In this document: positions 36,170-49,567 of the stretch, one piece after another
Numbering within the stretch: the first letter of the stretch is position 1
Layout: each line of letters opens with the position of its first letter
NCBI RefSeq assembly: GCF_032854445.1
Contig: NC_088307.1
Coordinates: 24,067,953 to 24,131,952 of the forward strand
Reading direction: 5' to 3'
DNA length: 64,000 nucleotides
Source of the DNA: Liolophura sinensis
Lineage: Eukaryota > Mollusca > Polyplacophora > Chitonida > Chitonidae
Program-made: the position numbers and the translations under genes
The notes under the pieces: model-generated
Told to the model about the DNA's origin: nothing
Databases searched by the model: none
What the model saw: only the letters and a program-made list of their open reading frames with translations

Positions 36170-39100
36170 TCGTCCGATAAAGAGTTTTATAATAGCCTGG
36201 AAATTTGCAAAAATGAACTAAGGCATTAACAGAAGTATTTCATAATGACCGCGCGCCTGACAAAAACGCAAACATAGATTTTATCTGGTTAATGAATGTC
36301 TAACACAAAGTTTAAAGAATAAATAAAAAAAAACTAACTCAATTTAACCAAGCTTCGGTTTTTAATCCTATGTATTCCTCTAAACGAATTGAATTTACTC
36401 GTTCTGATCGTTATCACGTTTTTTTTTCGAAATGGAAATACAGTGAAAGGCAGACTGGACTTATAATGAATGAAGATAATAAATAAATACATCATAATAA
36501 ATTAGACAGAGGCACGTAGGGTTAAATATACATCCAAATTAACGGGAACAGTTGGCGAGTTAATTTAAACGCAATTAACGACGCGGGTTTCAATTACGAC
36601 TGCTGTTTATTTTCGTTGTAATGAATACTAACCGTTAGATGACGATACTCATATGTACGTATGTATACACACGAGTAAAATGTAGCATTTGCCTGTTGTT
36701 TATAAATGGTTAGTATAGACATATAGGCTGACGCTTACGCGAGTGATTTGTGTGCTTTAACAGACGCCTTACCACCAATTTATGCAGAACTCTCACCGGC
36801 CGAGAGGTCTATACGCTATTTTGTTTTCTGTACGAACCATCAATTTTTTAGCAACGAGGTCGCGAGTTCAAATCCAGCTTCTTTTTGTTCTTGCGTGCCT
36901 ACTTATGGGGCGAGTGCATTCCGTCACCCATATAAACCTACCTGCTGTTGTTTAAATAAAAATGTTATGTACTGTGCAAGATGCATAGCCTTTCCCACTC
37001 GAAATGAAAATAAATAAATAAATAAATAAGTGTCTGTTCGTGTCTACACTCACGCGCCAGTTCCCTTTCCCACTTTGTCTGTTTGTTTTATTTCGTTTTT
37101 TTTTTATCTAGCCCGAACTGACACATGCATATAGTGACTGACTGGCTAAAGTGAAGACTGTGTATATTGTCTCTATTTGATGATTCACCGAATGAGTTGA
37201 TTACTAAGTAGCCAGACACGGAATTCTGTGACACAATGGGCCTGTAACAAAGACGTTAGCCGCCTGTATTAACCGACTTACTTAATTCTTGTGTGAAATA
37301 TTTTGTTAGCTAGCAAACTGACTCACTTACCGACTTTTAGTTTTATTAACACCTGATACAGGTCAACGTGATTGATTACTTACAAACAAACAAAAGCGAT
37401 GTTTATTATTTAACATTCCCGGTCTATATATTCCAAACGGCATCAATGTTTCCCAGGGCTTGCTGGCTGGCTTGTGTGACTGACTACATGAGTTGCAGAC
37501 TTTCTAACAATATCTTTGATTATGCGGTTCTAATTAAGGTATTCTGCAAATTTTAAATCAGATGTGAACTTCCGTTCTACGCAATCTGCTTTTAGAGTGA
37601 AGTCATACGCTTTTAAGCACAAAACAAGGCATAATTAATTCCAAGAATGGATGAGTTATACGCTGCGCAGTATAGTGAAGATTTGTTGTTTTCTATCAAA
37701 CAAATCCCTTTTTTTCCATTTAGCTGTATTTAATTAGCTTAGATTCTATGTTCACTTCTTAACATATATATATAGTCAACTTTGCAGTCGAATTTTGATA
37801 ACGAATTGCAGTCGTTACAATCCCTGCCTTACACAGAAATATGAATCTTTTGTATTCAACCTAAAGTAAATAATTAAGTGTTTTAATTAATTCTTCACAG
37901 ACCTGTCTCATCCGGGTTTGTATTCTAATAAAATGCAATTAATTTTACTAATATTTAACCGAGCCTAATTATATACTAACGAACTGGTCCACCTCGCTAT
38001 AATGATTAAATCGCCAGGTGTTAATTTATTTTGGCTATATAGAAGCGAGCTGAGGGTTGATCCCTGTCGCACTCCAGTAAATAGCTGTTAATATTCACGG
38101 ATCGCTTTGTTATATATGAGTTAGAATGGCTGAATAGATCGATACACTGGGCATGAATAAAGCATAAACAGTTTTGTTAATGATCTGTATACGCTTTAAA
38201 TGTATATCTTTTCTGTTGATATGGCTCTTTTGTAAGAATTAATGAAACAGACCTCAGCGCAGGGCAGGGCCTAAACCTTGACCATTGTACGTCAAATATA
38301 TTTCATCCACTGCAGACAACAATGGAAGCAATGATTTCAGTATTTCGCCGCAAAATCAGTTCGCGGGGCGTAACAATCCCAACTATATCAATGCATTAAA
38401 CCAGTTAAAACGTAATAAATAACATGCCAAATGCTTGACTTCGAAACAAGTAACCTGCATGTATGCTGTCTATTTTATGTGTAGATGCCTACTCTCACAT
38501 GCGTGGTTCCAGCAATGCACCCCTTCGCTTCATAAATAGACAAGCCTCGAGGGTTAAGAGATGGTTATCGTCCCATGGCGATCATTAGGACCACTCTGAG
38601 TGGGGTCAAGTTTTATCTTGGTCTCCCCCACCCCCACCTCCCCCCTCCACTGACTCCCACCGTCCACTCCCATTTACAGGGCACATTCTAAATCTCGGTG
38701 TCACTTTTCACAGGGAACGCTGGTTTCTGCGTGTGATAAGTGACTTCCTTCAGTGAAAAATCGCATCATTAACTTGTCCCTTTGGCAGTGGACAAACAAA
38801 ACGCCTTTCGTATGCAGATGTCGCCCTTTCGTATTCGTGTCCACAGATGGTTCACGTCTTTGGGTGAAACGAGATGTGGAAAATGCTTTCTAAGATTTGC
38901 TTTTCATAAATCTTTCGCCTATCAGTATATTCATTGAAATTTGTCAGTCGGAAAAAGCTGGCATTGTCTGTATCATCACCCCTCCCGTTTATCAGACTGC
39001 ACTTTATCGCTGTACAAAAGACCATTTCATTTACATACGACGTTGGCTTGTTTTGTGACGGAGTATATGTTATATCTTTTGGCTTGAACTGTATGCGTAC

Positions 39101-39970
39101 AGACTTTCATATACCAGCCGTCAACCAAACTGAACGTTCCGGGTCAATAACTGCAAGACAGGCACAATAACGCCGTTCTCAACTTTTTGTTTGTTATTCG
39201 AGGGAGATAATAAGTTCTGGGTGGGTAAACCAGTTCGGCTCCGATAAAACTTAAACCAACATCTGGATTCGAACCCTTTCCTATTACAAAACAGACAGTT
39301 TTGAGTAAACGATGTCTGGTACACAGAAAGTTTGAATAAACGATTATGGTTTTGCACTGTACACAAAATCAGCATTATATAACTAAAGGAAAGTTTGACT
39401 ACAGCCAAAAATGTTTACGTGAAGTCTGTATATGGCAGCGGTACCAGTTCGTCTGGACTGAAAAATGCTTAATTTCCAGTAACGTCAATCGACAGATAGC
39501 GGTCACCACAAGGAATCGTAACTCTGTCAACAGATGCTAATCTTCAGCAGTCCAGCAGCTGGTGGGAAGAAATGGTCCATCAAGCCGTGCCATTCCATTA
39601 GGCATACCCCCCCCCCCTCCTTACTATACACAAACTCTGTCTCAACGGTATTTAATGCGTCCCTTCTTTTACAGATGGTATAAATTAGCTGCTCTGGCAT
39701 GTATATAGAGTCAAGTATGTCACATGAACGTTACAGTATGCAAAAGGATAGTTACCAACCCGATTTAACTCCGTCAATAAGATCTGCAACCATCGATTTT
39801 AATCATGGCTTTCCTCCAGTTAATTTGTAGTTTACGGCGAAGGCTGGGTATACAGAAAAATGAAGACACACAAACCAAGAAACCGTTTCTACCTCGATAT
39901 GCACATGCCAGAAAACAGATACAGTGTCCTTGACATGCACACTGTATAGTATACAAAAGGCTACAGAATA
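36170..39970. other. Intergenic, no gene seen
   Basis: AT-rich DNA. A tRNA-like B box (GCGAGTTCAAATCC near 36862) followed by an (AAAT)n run near 37006-37029 is likely a remnant of another tRNA-derived SINE. The C-rich run near 38625-38645 and the poly-C near 39606-39617 are simple sequence. A minus-strand B-box-like GGGTTCGAATCC lies near 39264. Confidence 0.4.
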
Positions 39971-39981
39971 TACAGTAAAGG

Positions 39982-40245
39982 GGACTCTCTGGCCGAGGTG
40001 GTTAGCGTGCCAGCGCGGTGCAATGACCCCGGAGCCTGTCGCCAAGTCGCTGTGAGTTCAAGTTCAGCTCATGCTGGCTTTCTCTCCGGACAATAAAAGT
40101 AGCATTTTCTATGTGATAGAAGTTTGGATTTCATAAAACAGTTTGAAATCAGAAGGTTTGTTCCATGCACCCATTCACTTTACAGCTATCATATAAGTGA
40201 AAGAGTTTTGAGTACGGTGAAAAACACCAATCTATTTTAAAAAGA
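39982..40245 (+). mobile_element. SINE with tRNA-like head, rearranged body
   Basis: The head reads CTCTCTGGCCGAGGTGGTTAGCG (A-box-like) and GTGAGTTCAAGTTCAGC (B-box-like), followed by CATGCTGGCTTTCTCTCC. The middle of the body is replaced or heavily diverged (40095-40185). The tail resumes with ATATAAGTGAAAGAG and GAAAAACACCAATC. Confidence 0.8.
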
Positions 40246-40249
40246 TTTT

Positions 40250-42590
40250 AAAGAAAGTCAAATAAAAAATTGTGAGATTTATTGCTTATCCTGGCTCATT
40301 CTGACTTATCCTATCAGCATTATGTATATTGTTTCTGTCGTATGATTGCAAAGTTTAGTATCATTGTACAAGTGACTGGACAATCATAATGGCGTAATCA
40401 GTAACGTAATCAATGCCATGCTGCCTCACTAAAATATCTTGGCCATAATATTACAATCCAAAAATATTGTTGTATTTGAATAGAATAAAAAAAACAGTGT
40501 TAGGGTATCACATCCAAAAGGGGTTGTTGATAACTCTCATATATATCTCTTATGTAATGTGTCATCTGCGGAACTGATTTTTTTTGCGGCGAACATGCGT
40601 ACGAAGAACGAAGAAATCTTTATGGAGGACACTCAGGTGAATGTGTACATGCTTGATTAAATAAATGAGAATACTTGAGGCAAGCAAACAACTCCCACTG
40701 TGTTCAGTGAGACGCGCTATTGGTAGCCTAACAAATCCGGTACTCAATGCTGTTGATCGGAACACAGGCCATAAAAAGCCATATAATAACAGTTAATGGA
40801 GTTTTGCTAGGTCATGGAGTGCAAGTTGTAATAGAGATTGGTGAGGATAAAATAAACCTGAGATTCGTTTTAAGATAAAACAAGTCTCTGTGATTTGCTA
40901 CAAAGTGAAGGAAGGGAGTGTCGCAAATGATACACGGCGATGTCCAACCTTTGACCTCGGGCACGTGACAGATGACCCCTAATATCACTACTACATGTCC
41001 TGGGCGGTAAACTATTTGCGGAGTAAATTGGAGGGTCGCAGTGTTATGATGGCCCATGAGTGCTCTTAAGGCAAGAGTCAAAGTTGACTGGCCATTTAAT
41101 CATCTGGACACATCAGTCCAGGAAATGAACATTAAAAACCAAGCGAGCTTTGTCCCCTAAGAAGACTCCTCCCGGGGCGGGGTCAGTCATAGAATCTGTC
41201 AGAGAGCGTATTATGGCTAAAAGCAGCCTTTTGTTTGCTCTGAAAAATTTCCGCGTCACTGATTCCTCGAATCTGTGTTTGCCCATAAAACCTATCCTTT
41301 TAACCGGCCTTCCCAGCACCCCTCTTCCTTTTCCAGTACCCTCAGCTTATCACTGATTCCACTCAATAATGTACGAGATGCATCAATCTTCCAGACCTCT
41401 TTTATTAGATAAAATCTAAAAGCAAACAATGCTGGGATTGCTTGGCCATAAATTTAAAATCACTCGGGTTGTTTTCGTTCCTGTGATATAGAAATAGTCC
41501 GCAGGAAGAGTTGGTTGTATTTAGAAGCTACCATAAGTGAGTGTGGGTGGTACTGCCCGGGGCAACGTAGAGGGCAGGGGAAGAAAATTACAGCATGCGA
41601 GCACGAAATAATGACAAGCAACTTAGCTATTACAGACAGTACCAAACATGGTCTTGCCATTCTACTCGCCCATACAAGCTTTACTCGCGCAGACACTGTG
41701 GTGAAAATGTCGTCTGAATTACATGGGAGTTAAGACTGAACTCCGCTTCAAACGCTCGCGTGGGTTCAAACCTACGTTTTTGTTGAGGTTCATAATGAAC
41801 ATGTGCTGTGCAGATTGTTCTGTTGTGCAACATGCTGTAATTTTTGGTTTTTATTATGCAGGCATATTTTGCAGAATTAATACTGTCCATTTTTGTTCAT
41901 TTTAATCCTGTACCTCATTTCCCATGCTATCTTTCACCTAGTCATCTGCTAGCTACTGCCACGGGCTAGTGAAGTACCCGGATGTGCTTGGTCTCGAATT
42001 CATCCCTGGATGGAAAAGCACATAAATAGTATTGCACTGAATTGGCAGACTCTATGGCTTGCCGAGCGATAAAGAATGTTAACATGAGCAATATTATACT
42101 ACTCCCCTTGATGAAAATTAAATTTAAGAGTTCGAATCCAGGTCTCGCTGGCTGAAGTATAGTTCCCTGTCGTTGCGAGATGGTGTCCACCAAACCCTTA
42201 CCAATTGCCTTCCTGATCTATTCTAACACAGTCTTTATAACAAAACGGATATTTTAATTGTGAAATTTGTAATTACCTACACTCTGATAATAATGTACCA
42301 AAGGGTCCTACATATGGCATTTTCATATCTCACCTTATAGCATTTCGTTAGGTCTTGTGTAAAATCTTGGTTTGAATTTTGGTCTAAACTTATTTTTCAA
42401 TAAAAACTGGTGTGTCACAGTCCATCAAACGTCTTCATGTTTTCAAGTTTCTCGAAATTCACGGTGAGTTACTGGCAAATATTGGTCTATGGCGATCTGT
42501 GTCATAAGATATACATGTATCTCATTTCGCTTTATCCATAGAACTACCTTATAGTTGTTCAAAACCCGTCGTTTTATCGTCGTTTTACAG
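40250..42590. other. Intergenic, no gene seen
   Basis: Mostly AT-rich. Two GC-balanced islands (40830-41080 and 41110-41340) are non-repetitive and could be regulatory; the 89- and 68-codon frames there match nothing I know. A B-box-like GAGTTCGAATCC at about 42130 is another tRNA-like remnant. Confidence 0.4.
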
Positions 42591-42679
42591 AAAAGCATCT
42601 CGCGGTCAAAATGGGATGTTGTAGATGTAGGAATTATCCACGGAAAGGAAAGAACGGATACGCGGTTATCGGATCAAAT
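42591..42679 (+). CDS. Candidate first coding exon, MGCC start, gene unknown
   Basis: The plus strand shows a good acceptor (CGTCGTTTTACAG to 42590), 20 nt of leader, then ATG at 42611 in strong context (TCAAAATGGG). Twenty-three codons follow, ending exactly at AAT|GTAAGT (donor at 42680). The peptide starts MGCCRCRNYPRKGKNGY. Gly2 and nearby cysteines followed by basic residues suit N-terminal myristoylation plus palmitoylation and membrane anchoring, although Cys at position 6 is not the preferred residue. I do not recognise the protein, and no downstream exon was identified before the minus-strand TOMM22. It could be a real gene start or a chance combination of signals. Confidence 0.35.
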
Positions 42680-42934
42680 GTAAGTAGCCCCCCCCCCCTA
42701 TCTATACTATCTGTACACATACTGTGTCTTCTTAAATGTGGTAGGGCGAATCCATGCCGCCTAAGTGCTGCTCCAACTGAAGTTTCATGCCAAAGACACC
42801 ATTGGGCCACCAAAACTGTCATTATGGGTTCGAAACCGCTTCGCGACGTAAATGTTTCTACTATCCACAGTTTACGTCATTAACCAACATCTCTATTACG
42901 TGCCTCGCCTATTAAAGATGGTCATTTTGGCACA

Positions 42935-43045
42935 TGCTCTTCCCGATTTCCTCCCACCATGATGCTGGCCACCGTCGTATTATACAAGTGAAATTTCCTT
43001 GAGTACGCCGTAAAACACCAATCAAATATTGGTAAATCAAATATT
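42935..43045 (+). mobile_element. SINE 3' fragment
   Basis: CCTCCCACCATGATGCTGGCC, CTTGAGTACGCCGTAAAACACC and AATCAAATATTGG, with the tail partly duplicated (AATCAAATATTGGTA twice). Head absent. Confidence 0.75.
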
Positions 43046-43049
43046 GGTA

Positions 43050-44140
43050 TATTAAATAAACAAATAAAATGGTCATTTCCCCTATAAAATGTAGGCCTAT
43101 TCAACCAAACAACAGATTTATCTTTTCCTGGCGTCCGCTACGCCATTATTCATCCAGCTTTCTCGCCTGTCATGGGCGACTAGGCGTTGCGTGAAATCCG
43201 CAGTTTTTATCAGTTAACATCGTACCTGTTCCCGTCATTCCACCGGTTATCTGTCATATCATCATTCGTCACTTAAGAAAAAAACGGTGTACGTTTCACC
43301 ATCTCATTTCACTATGCGTTTTTTTTTATTTAATGTACGCGTATATACACTCGTTGTACACATGTATCTACGCACGTTTCCTTGGCAGCCTTATCTTTAT
43401 GATTTATAAGTAATTCCGCCAGGGTAGGTATTATACTAGATATGCTGGGAGAACATATGTGTCTGAAATAGTGGACACACATGTGTATTTAACAGTGCCG
43501 TTAACCAAGTATTAGGCCATTATCGTTATCAGAGATTAAGGCTATATCGTCTTTAATTTATCCCCTATACGTTATCACAAAATTTAATCTCCCGTGAATT
43601 CTTTGCGCGTAGTGAGTACAACTAGACCAACGACGACGGTGTGATGGGTGCATACATGGCTAAAAATACTCCCTCTTTTCAATTTACTTCAGTTAGGGTT
43701 TTATTCTAACAATTCATATAAATCCTAAATAGCAAAATTACCCCCCTCCCCAGCGCCATGGCTTAAGTAGAATTAAGTTAAAAAAAATATACAGTGATGT
43801 TAACTGCACCACGTTATAGAGGTCACCGGTCTAGAATTATTTGAAATGCGATGTCGCTCTGCTGCGTGGTCTTTCGTGAAGTTTACGGGAGGCTTTTAAG
43901 GTGTAGGTTCCATCCCGGCACTGGGCACTTCATTTTTTCGATTCCTTTACACTCACAGTTCTGGGGGTTAGGATGTTGGTGACAAAAGCTATGCAGGTTT
44001 ACGTTTAAGACTTTTGGGCAGTTTTAAATTCATTGAAGATGCCATATCTACCAATATGACGTACATCAGTTCAGTTATATACAGGTGGAAAAAAAACAAA
44101 ACGATATCAGATAATAAATGTATACAACGATCGTAACCAG
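43050..44140. other. Intergenic, no gene seen
   Basis: AT-rich unique DNA. The sequence AGTTAGGGTTTTATTC to CCCCTCCCCAGCGCCATGGC at 43691-43760 has a diverged relative at 45110-45205 (CAGGGTTTTATTC, CGCTCCAGCACCATGGC), indicating a further dispersed or duplicated repeat. Confidence 0.4.
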
Positions 44141-44143
44141 CTT

Positions 44144-44228
44144 CAATTCTCGGTAGAAGCATGGAATGAAGTCAATTCTCGGTAGAACCATGCAATGAAG
44201 TCAATTCTCGGTAGAACCATGCAATGAA
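44144..44228. repeat. 29-bp tandem repeat, 3 units
   Basis: CAATTCTCGGTAGAACCATG followed by CAATGAAGT, three copies spaced exactly 29 bp, the first with two substitutions. Confidence 0.88.
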
Positions 44229-44904
44229 GAACATTTCATCTGATACATGTATCTGCAACATTTTGCTATACGGGAGTAGCCAGAGAGTTTTGCACAGCTA
44301 AATAAAGTTTCTCAAAACTGGTGTTAATCATAATAATTATATTGTCCTCTGCACTTTATGAAACGTTTTTTTTGATACCAGATAGTACATAAATATATAC
44401 CCCATAAACATAAATACAGTATGTAGCTCCAGTATTCTGTACTTCTGCGCAACCAGTAATCCCAACTGCCTCCCACACTTGCCCATCATTATTTGAGAAT
44501 AGCATAGCTTTTTTGTCTTCAAATCGCTCCATGTTTAGTTCCATAATCACATTTAGAAAATGCCATCGAACAGGTTATCGCGTGCGTCTATCAATTATTA
44601 CTGTATCTATGCAGAGAAATCATTCAAAAGGCTATGTAGAAAAAAAGGCTGCCTAATGTATGATCATATTATGTCTATATAATCACACAGGAATGTCTGT
44701 GTTCAGCGAAGCGAATCACAGAACAGATATTATATCATTATCAAATCATACTAAGAGGACAAAAACTCACAGCAAGTCGTCCGTGCATCTCCCCCATATC
44801 TTTGTTCTGCTCCATGGAGCTGCGTATAAGTGTCCATACATGTAAGTACATATGCACACATGTAACGTATAATAAGACTTACAGCACAGACAGGTGAATT
44901 TCAC

Positions 44905-45015
44905 CGAGGCGATGCCCGGTTCTCTCCCACCACAACACTGGCCGCCGACATATAAGTGAACTATTCTTGAGTACGACGAATAGCAATAATCAAATACATA
45001 AATAAATAAATGAAT
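44905..45015 (+). mobile_element. SINE 3' fragment, diverged
   Basis: TCTCTCCCACCACAACACTGG, ATATAAGTGAACTATTCTTGAG and an (AAAT)n tail. Head absent. Confidence 0.7.
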
Positions 45016-45247
45016 ACGACATAGAGAGTAAAACCAGAGCAGTTACGCCAGTGTGATATGTTGGCAAATGGTCACACGTAACTGGTGAACTAAGGTTTCT
45101 TGTCAATTTACCTCAGGGTTTTATTCCATAACTGCTCATGTATATGCTGGAATAGTAGTAAATTACAGCCAATCCCTCCCCCCTCCCGCTCCAGCACCAT
45201 GGCTTAAGCAGAATTAAATAAAACAATTAGAATTAAATAATACTCAA

Positions 45248-45352
45248 TAAAATATATTTCACTTATACGACGGCGGCCAGCATTATGGTAAGAGGAAACC
45301 GGACAAAGTCCGGGCGAAACACGCGACCATCCGCATGTTGCTGAGAGAACTT
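45248..45352 (-). mobile_element. SINE body fragment, minus orientation
   Basis: ATATTTCACTTATACGACGG, CAGCATTATGGTAAGAGG and GACCATCCGCATGTTGCTG. Both tail and head are missing. Confidence 0.75.
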
Positions 45353-45785
45353 TCTAGTTTTTTTCACATATACACGCCCATTTTGATTAATTGTTGTGTT
45401 CATTCATCCTTTTACTTGATAATTGCCCTGTTTTATTGCCCACATATACCCTTGGACATTCTACTTGGATGACTTCACCGCTATGGATAATATGACGATT
45501 CCTGGATTTGGATAATTACATATTTAATCTATATAATAGTAATAATTGATTAATACATAAACCCTCCATTTAATTTAATAATTGTCGTGTGGTTGTACAA
45601 TTGGTAATATAGTTATTATAGTCAAATGGCTCATTGATTTACCCTGGCTGTATATGAGGTCTCTTTATGACGTCACACCAAGCATCCAACAATGTAGTAT
45701 TCTATCTCTCCCACTGTTGCAATCCAAGCTGGAAAACACAGGTTTATTTCAAAACGTATTATACATGTGTCCCTAAATATACACT

Positions 45786-46022
45786 GGGGCCTCTGTGGAC
45801 GAGGGGGTTAGCACGCCAGTACGGCGCAATGACCCAGGAGCCTTCCATCAATGCTGTCGCTATGAGATCAAGTCCAGGTAATGCTGGCTTCCTCTCCGGC
45901 CATACGTAGAAAGGTATGTCAGTAACATGCGGATGGTTGTGGGTTTTCCCCGGGTTCTGCCCAGTTTACTCCTACCATAATGCTGTCCATCGTACGGCGT
46001 AAAAGACCAATCAAATGAACAA
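45786..46022 (+). mobile_element. Near full-length SINE, reference copy for the window
   Basis: The most complete copy here. A tRNA-like head (GGGGCCTCTGTGGACG, GGGGGTTAGCACGCC, GCGCAATGACCCAGGAGCC, then B-box-like GAGATCAAGTCC) leads to CATACGTAGAAAGG. The conserved body has ATGCGGATGG and TACCATAATGCTGTCC, with an internal shortening after GTCCATCGTA. The tail is AAGACCAATCAAATG. A short direct repeat ATACACT flanks it. tRNA-headed SINEs are transcribed by RNA polymerase III and moved by a partner LINE. The family name RUDI (V-SINE) is a suggestion from memory. Confidence 0.85.
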
Positions 46023-46029
46023 AACAAAT

Positions 46030-48360
46030 ACACATACACTAGTAGGCTAAATGGGCAAGTACAGTTTCAGTATGTAAAACCTCCTGCTATCCCCCACTGG
46101 AAATATCTGCGTGTCGTATCCACGCTACAAAACCACTATTCTTTCCCACCAAAAGAAACACACATAGGTTGAGCATGGCGGTGACCCCATATGCCGAGAA
46201 TAACGTCAACAGGCTTGTGATCGGCCTCATGGCGAGCTGAATTTGGTTTCTGTTGCGTATTTTATGATTACTGACACTGAGACTTTCACATTTCGAGGGG
46301 ATTTATTATTCTGTTTATCCTACTTTATCTTGTGAAAATTAACCTATATGTGTTTTATTTTTTTACACCCTGTATATATAACGTAGGGAGAGAACATGAC
46401 GTATGACAGATCATACATGTATGTCAGGTTTCAAAGAATTTAATTTAATTTTAAAAGGCGATCCACAAATTTGATTTTAAAATAATTCTTTCATTTCATT
46501 GAAAATGTTTATTATCTTCGTATACAAGAGAATGAGATGTCCCCATGTACTTGGAAGAAATTAATGAAGCTAACTTCTCATTTTAGCATTACTCAGCGTC
46601 ATCTTGATTAATCCACTCTTTGTCTAAGCCATACAGTCTAAATTATTTTGGGGGGGATGAGGAGTGTGTGATATTAAAGACCGTTATCACTGTGAAAGGC
46701 CTATATATATGTATAACACTCGATCCTGTGGCCTAATTATATCCTCTGCGTGCACCGAGTGTCGCCGAAATTGAAGAATGAAGAGCTTATATTAAACGCA
46801 TAATTATCACTTATATAGTATAGATGCTCAACCCTGGAGGCACCATCTGTCATCTTACCCCTGCCATTCAATTTAGCAGGCATCATATCCTGAACCCCCA
46901 GGCAAATTGTACGTACACGATGTACAGTGTTCAACGACGCTGTCATCTCTCTAATTTGAATCGCTCGCGCTAATCTGGACAATGCGCAGGAACAATCAAC
47001 CGCTGATGGATCAAAATGGATTGCTTCATATGAGATGGGAGGACAAAAAATAATTAGTCGTTAGATTTATAGCAAAAGCGAATGTCAAGTAAGAGTTTTC
47101 ATCACGAACCAAGATCCTCATTTGCGCTTGCCCGCCCGCGGCAAAAATGGTATCGGCCATGGTGGATCCTGAAGCCGTGTTATACGCCTATATAGATATA
47201 TAAGAAAAAAGCGAGTGAATCTTCTAAATCTTCTGTTTCGTTGTATTCCTTATTAATTTGTTCCCTGTGCACAGTTAGTCTGTAGAGCGCAAATCTGTAG
47301 TGTGGCCAATGTATTTTTCTAACACAACCTCAACCTATGTCAGTATACAATGTATATTACAAACTTCGATTGCCCAGACTTTAGGGTCTTCCACGATATA
47401 AACACAAGCTCCACATATACCTGGGTTTGTTACATTTAGCAATTTTTAGCACATCAGAATTCAACTTTTTACCTATCATACATTATACGTGCACTTTGCA
47501 ATATGTATACACTTGTGTCTGGTGTCTTCGGGATGGCGCTACAGTGAGGCAGCATGCATTAGTCGGTGTAACGTGAATTAAGTAAACTGCATCTTTTAGT
47601 GTTTCCCCAGACGACACTTCTCTAAATGAACATAAACCTACAGGTCTACAATGACGAAACAAGCATTCCCACGGACATAGCATGGTTCATTTGAATTAAA
47701 AACAGAATGTACTGCATGGCCTCTACTCTTATCCGGATCTTGGCTGCATTAAATAAAGTTCCATGACCTTCTTTGCTTTCCACCAATAAACACCTTGACT
47801 GCGCTCTTCGGGGTGAAAACATAGTGCATCACATACTTAGGAAAGTTGTTCAGTGTCTTTCTAAAGGCAGTCCATTTATTCAGCGCAGTCGGATTTTCTT
47901 TGCACCTGACCGCCCGTTTTACAAGTAAATCACCAATCAGTGTTAGTGATACATGGTCTTTATTCTTATCTCAGAACTATACATTTGTCTCGATCTTTGG
48001 ATTGGTAAATTTCTTCAGTAGGTCTATATTATTGTCTTCGCGAATAGGAAGAATGGACGAGAGTTGAACACACACAAAGCAATGTAATACTGTTTGAATA
48101 CTGCTCAGCTGTGCGTTCCCCTTTTATCACTTTTAACATACAGGAGTGTATTGCATAGCGCGCTGTACTTGGAATCAAGAGGTCGCTGGTACGAATCCCG
48201 CAGGGGATGGGATGTTTTTTTTAGCACTGCTGTGAACTGTGTTTATTCCTGTGTTAGCAAACATTGTAATATTTTTCATAGTGTTAAGGCTATACTATCT
48301 CACACAAATTATTTAAGCCTGAATTAGCCATATAATTATACCTTTACATACATGTACAAT
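46030..48360. other. Intergenic, includes a candidate regulatory island
   Basis: AT-rich overall. The segment 46735-47000 is GC-balanced and unique, with GCCTAATTATATCC, CACCATCTGTCATC (Meis/TALE-like TGTCAT) and TCTAATTTGAATCG. Near 48160-48215 a tRNA-like stretch ends in GGTACGAATCCCGC, probably a decayed SINE head. No gene was recognised. Confidence 0.35.
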
Positions 48361-48361
48361 A

Positions 48362-48578
48362 TGTCTTTATTTATTTATTTATTTGATTGGTGTTTTACGC
48401 CGTGCTCAGGAATAGTTCACTTATACGACGGCAGCCAACGTTATGGTGGGAGGAAACCGGGCAGAGCCAGGGGAAACCCACGACCATCTGCTGGGGGCAC
48501 CATCTGTCATCTTCCTTTTCCACTTATGGCCGGAGAGGAAGCCAGCATTAGCTTGGCTTGAACTCACAGCGACGATGA
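48362..48578 (-). mobile_element. SINE, minus orientation, near complete body
   Basis: (TTTA)n, TTTGATTGGTGTTTTACGCC, GGAGGAAACCGGGCAGAGCC, then an atypical insert GGGGGCACCATCTGTCATC, then CTTATGGCCGGAGAGGAAGCC and GAACTCACAGCGACGATG. A 24-bp tandem duplication of GATGCTATAATTAAAG adjoins its right end. Confidence 0.85.
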
Positions 48579-49567
48579 TGCTATAATTAAAGTTTAAAGA
48601 TGCTATAATTAAAGCTAATTATTAATTATATTTAATATTATTGAATTTTTTAATCTATTCAACAGGAAATTGGCAAATATAATTCCTCGCTTGATTACTT
48701 CATGCAAACTTCGTCTTTATTAATTTTAATACTTGTATGATACATCTGTTCATTACATCTAGTAAGGTATTATAATGTACATTATAAATAGCCTTGTTTT
48801 TAATTTACCTTTTTGTGTGGTTTAATGAAGAGGTGATTCACGTATAGAACTATCCGTGTTAAGCAGTGACACTGGCACTCGAGGCTATCTTCATCATTTA
48901 TTATAGCATCTACAGGTATATATACAAACCATAAATCTTGAAACTTGTTACGCCCATATAAGCCTATAATTAGAATTTTATTAATCAGTTTGATTGATTA
49001 ATTTACATACTGGTGTTCACAACCGAGAATCAGTTTGAAAGTTAAATTTCTTGTCCATTAATGAAGCTGTGTGACAGAATAAGATATAGATATCTGCTTC
49101 GAGTGTAGTAAATCAGTACGAAAAAACAGAACGGTGAATGTTTCAATAACTGAACAAAATTCATGCTTCCTAATTCATTCTAATACTTATTAAACACTAG
49201 TAGACCTGCAACTTTGCTGACGAAAACTTTTCTCTTTTTGAATTTAAGAAATCCGAAAATCAAACTACCATGTGGATTCGAACTAATTCCATGGAGCTAG
49301 TAGTTGTCCTTAGTGACTTCTGAACCATGAGAGAGATGCCGCGGTACTAAGATTGAAAAAAAAAGAGCAAAAACAGATGGCACAATTAAGTTTATATTTT
49401 ACATTTGAAGACAAACGTTAACCAAAACGAAACCTAGACAAGACTTAGAAATAAATGTTTGAAATTTTTAGCTGATTATTTAAGAAATAATGTTTCTGCT
49501 ATGGGTGTCTAGTGGCAGTTTTAAAGTCAGTAAGGTGGACGAGGTTATTATTTTAGGTGGAAAGCGT

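Noticed and set aside
46839..48513. An 18-bp identity (GGCACCATCTGTCATCTT) between 46839 and the atypical insert in the SINE at 48496
   Set aside because: Intriguing as a possible conversion or template switch, but a match this short is not far from chance in 64 kb and the flanks do not match.
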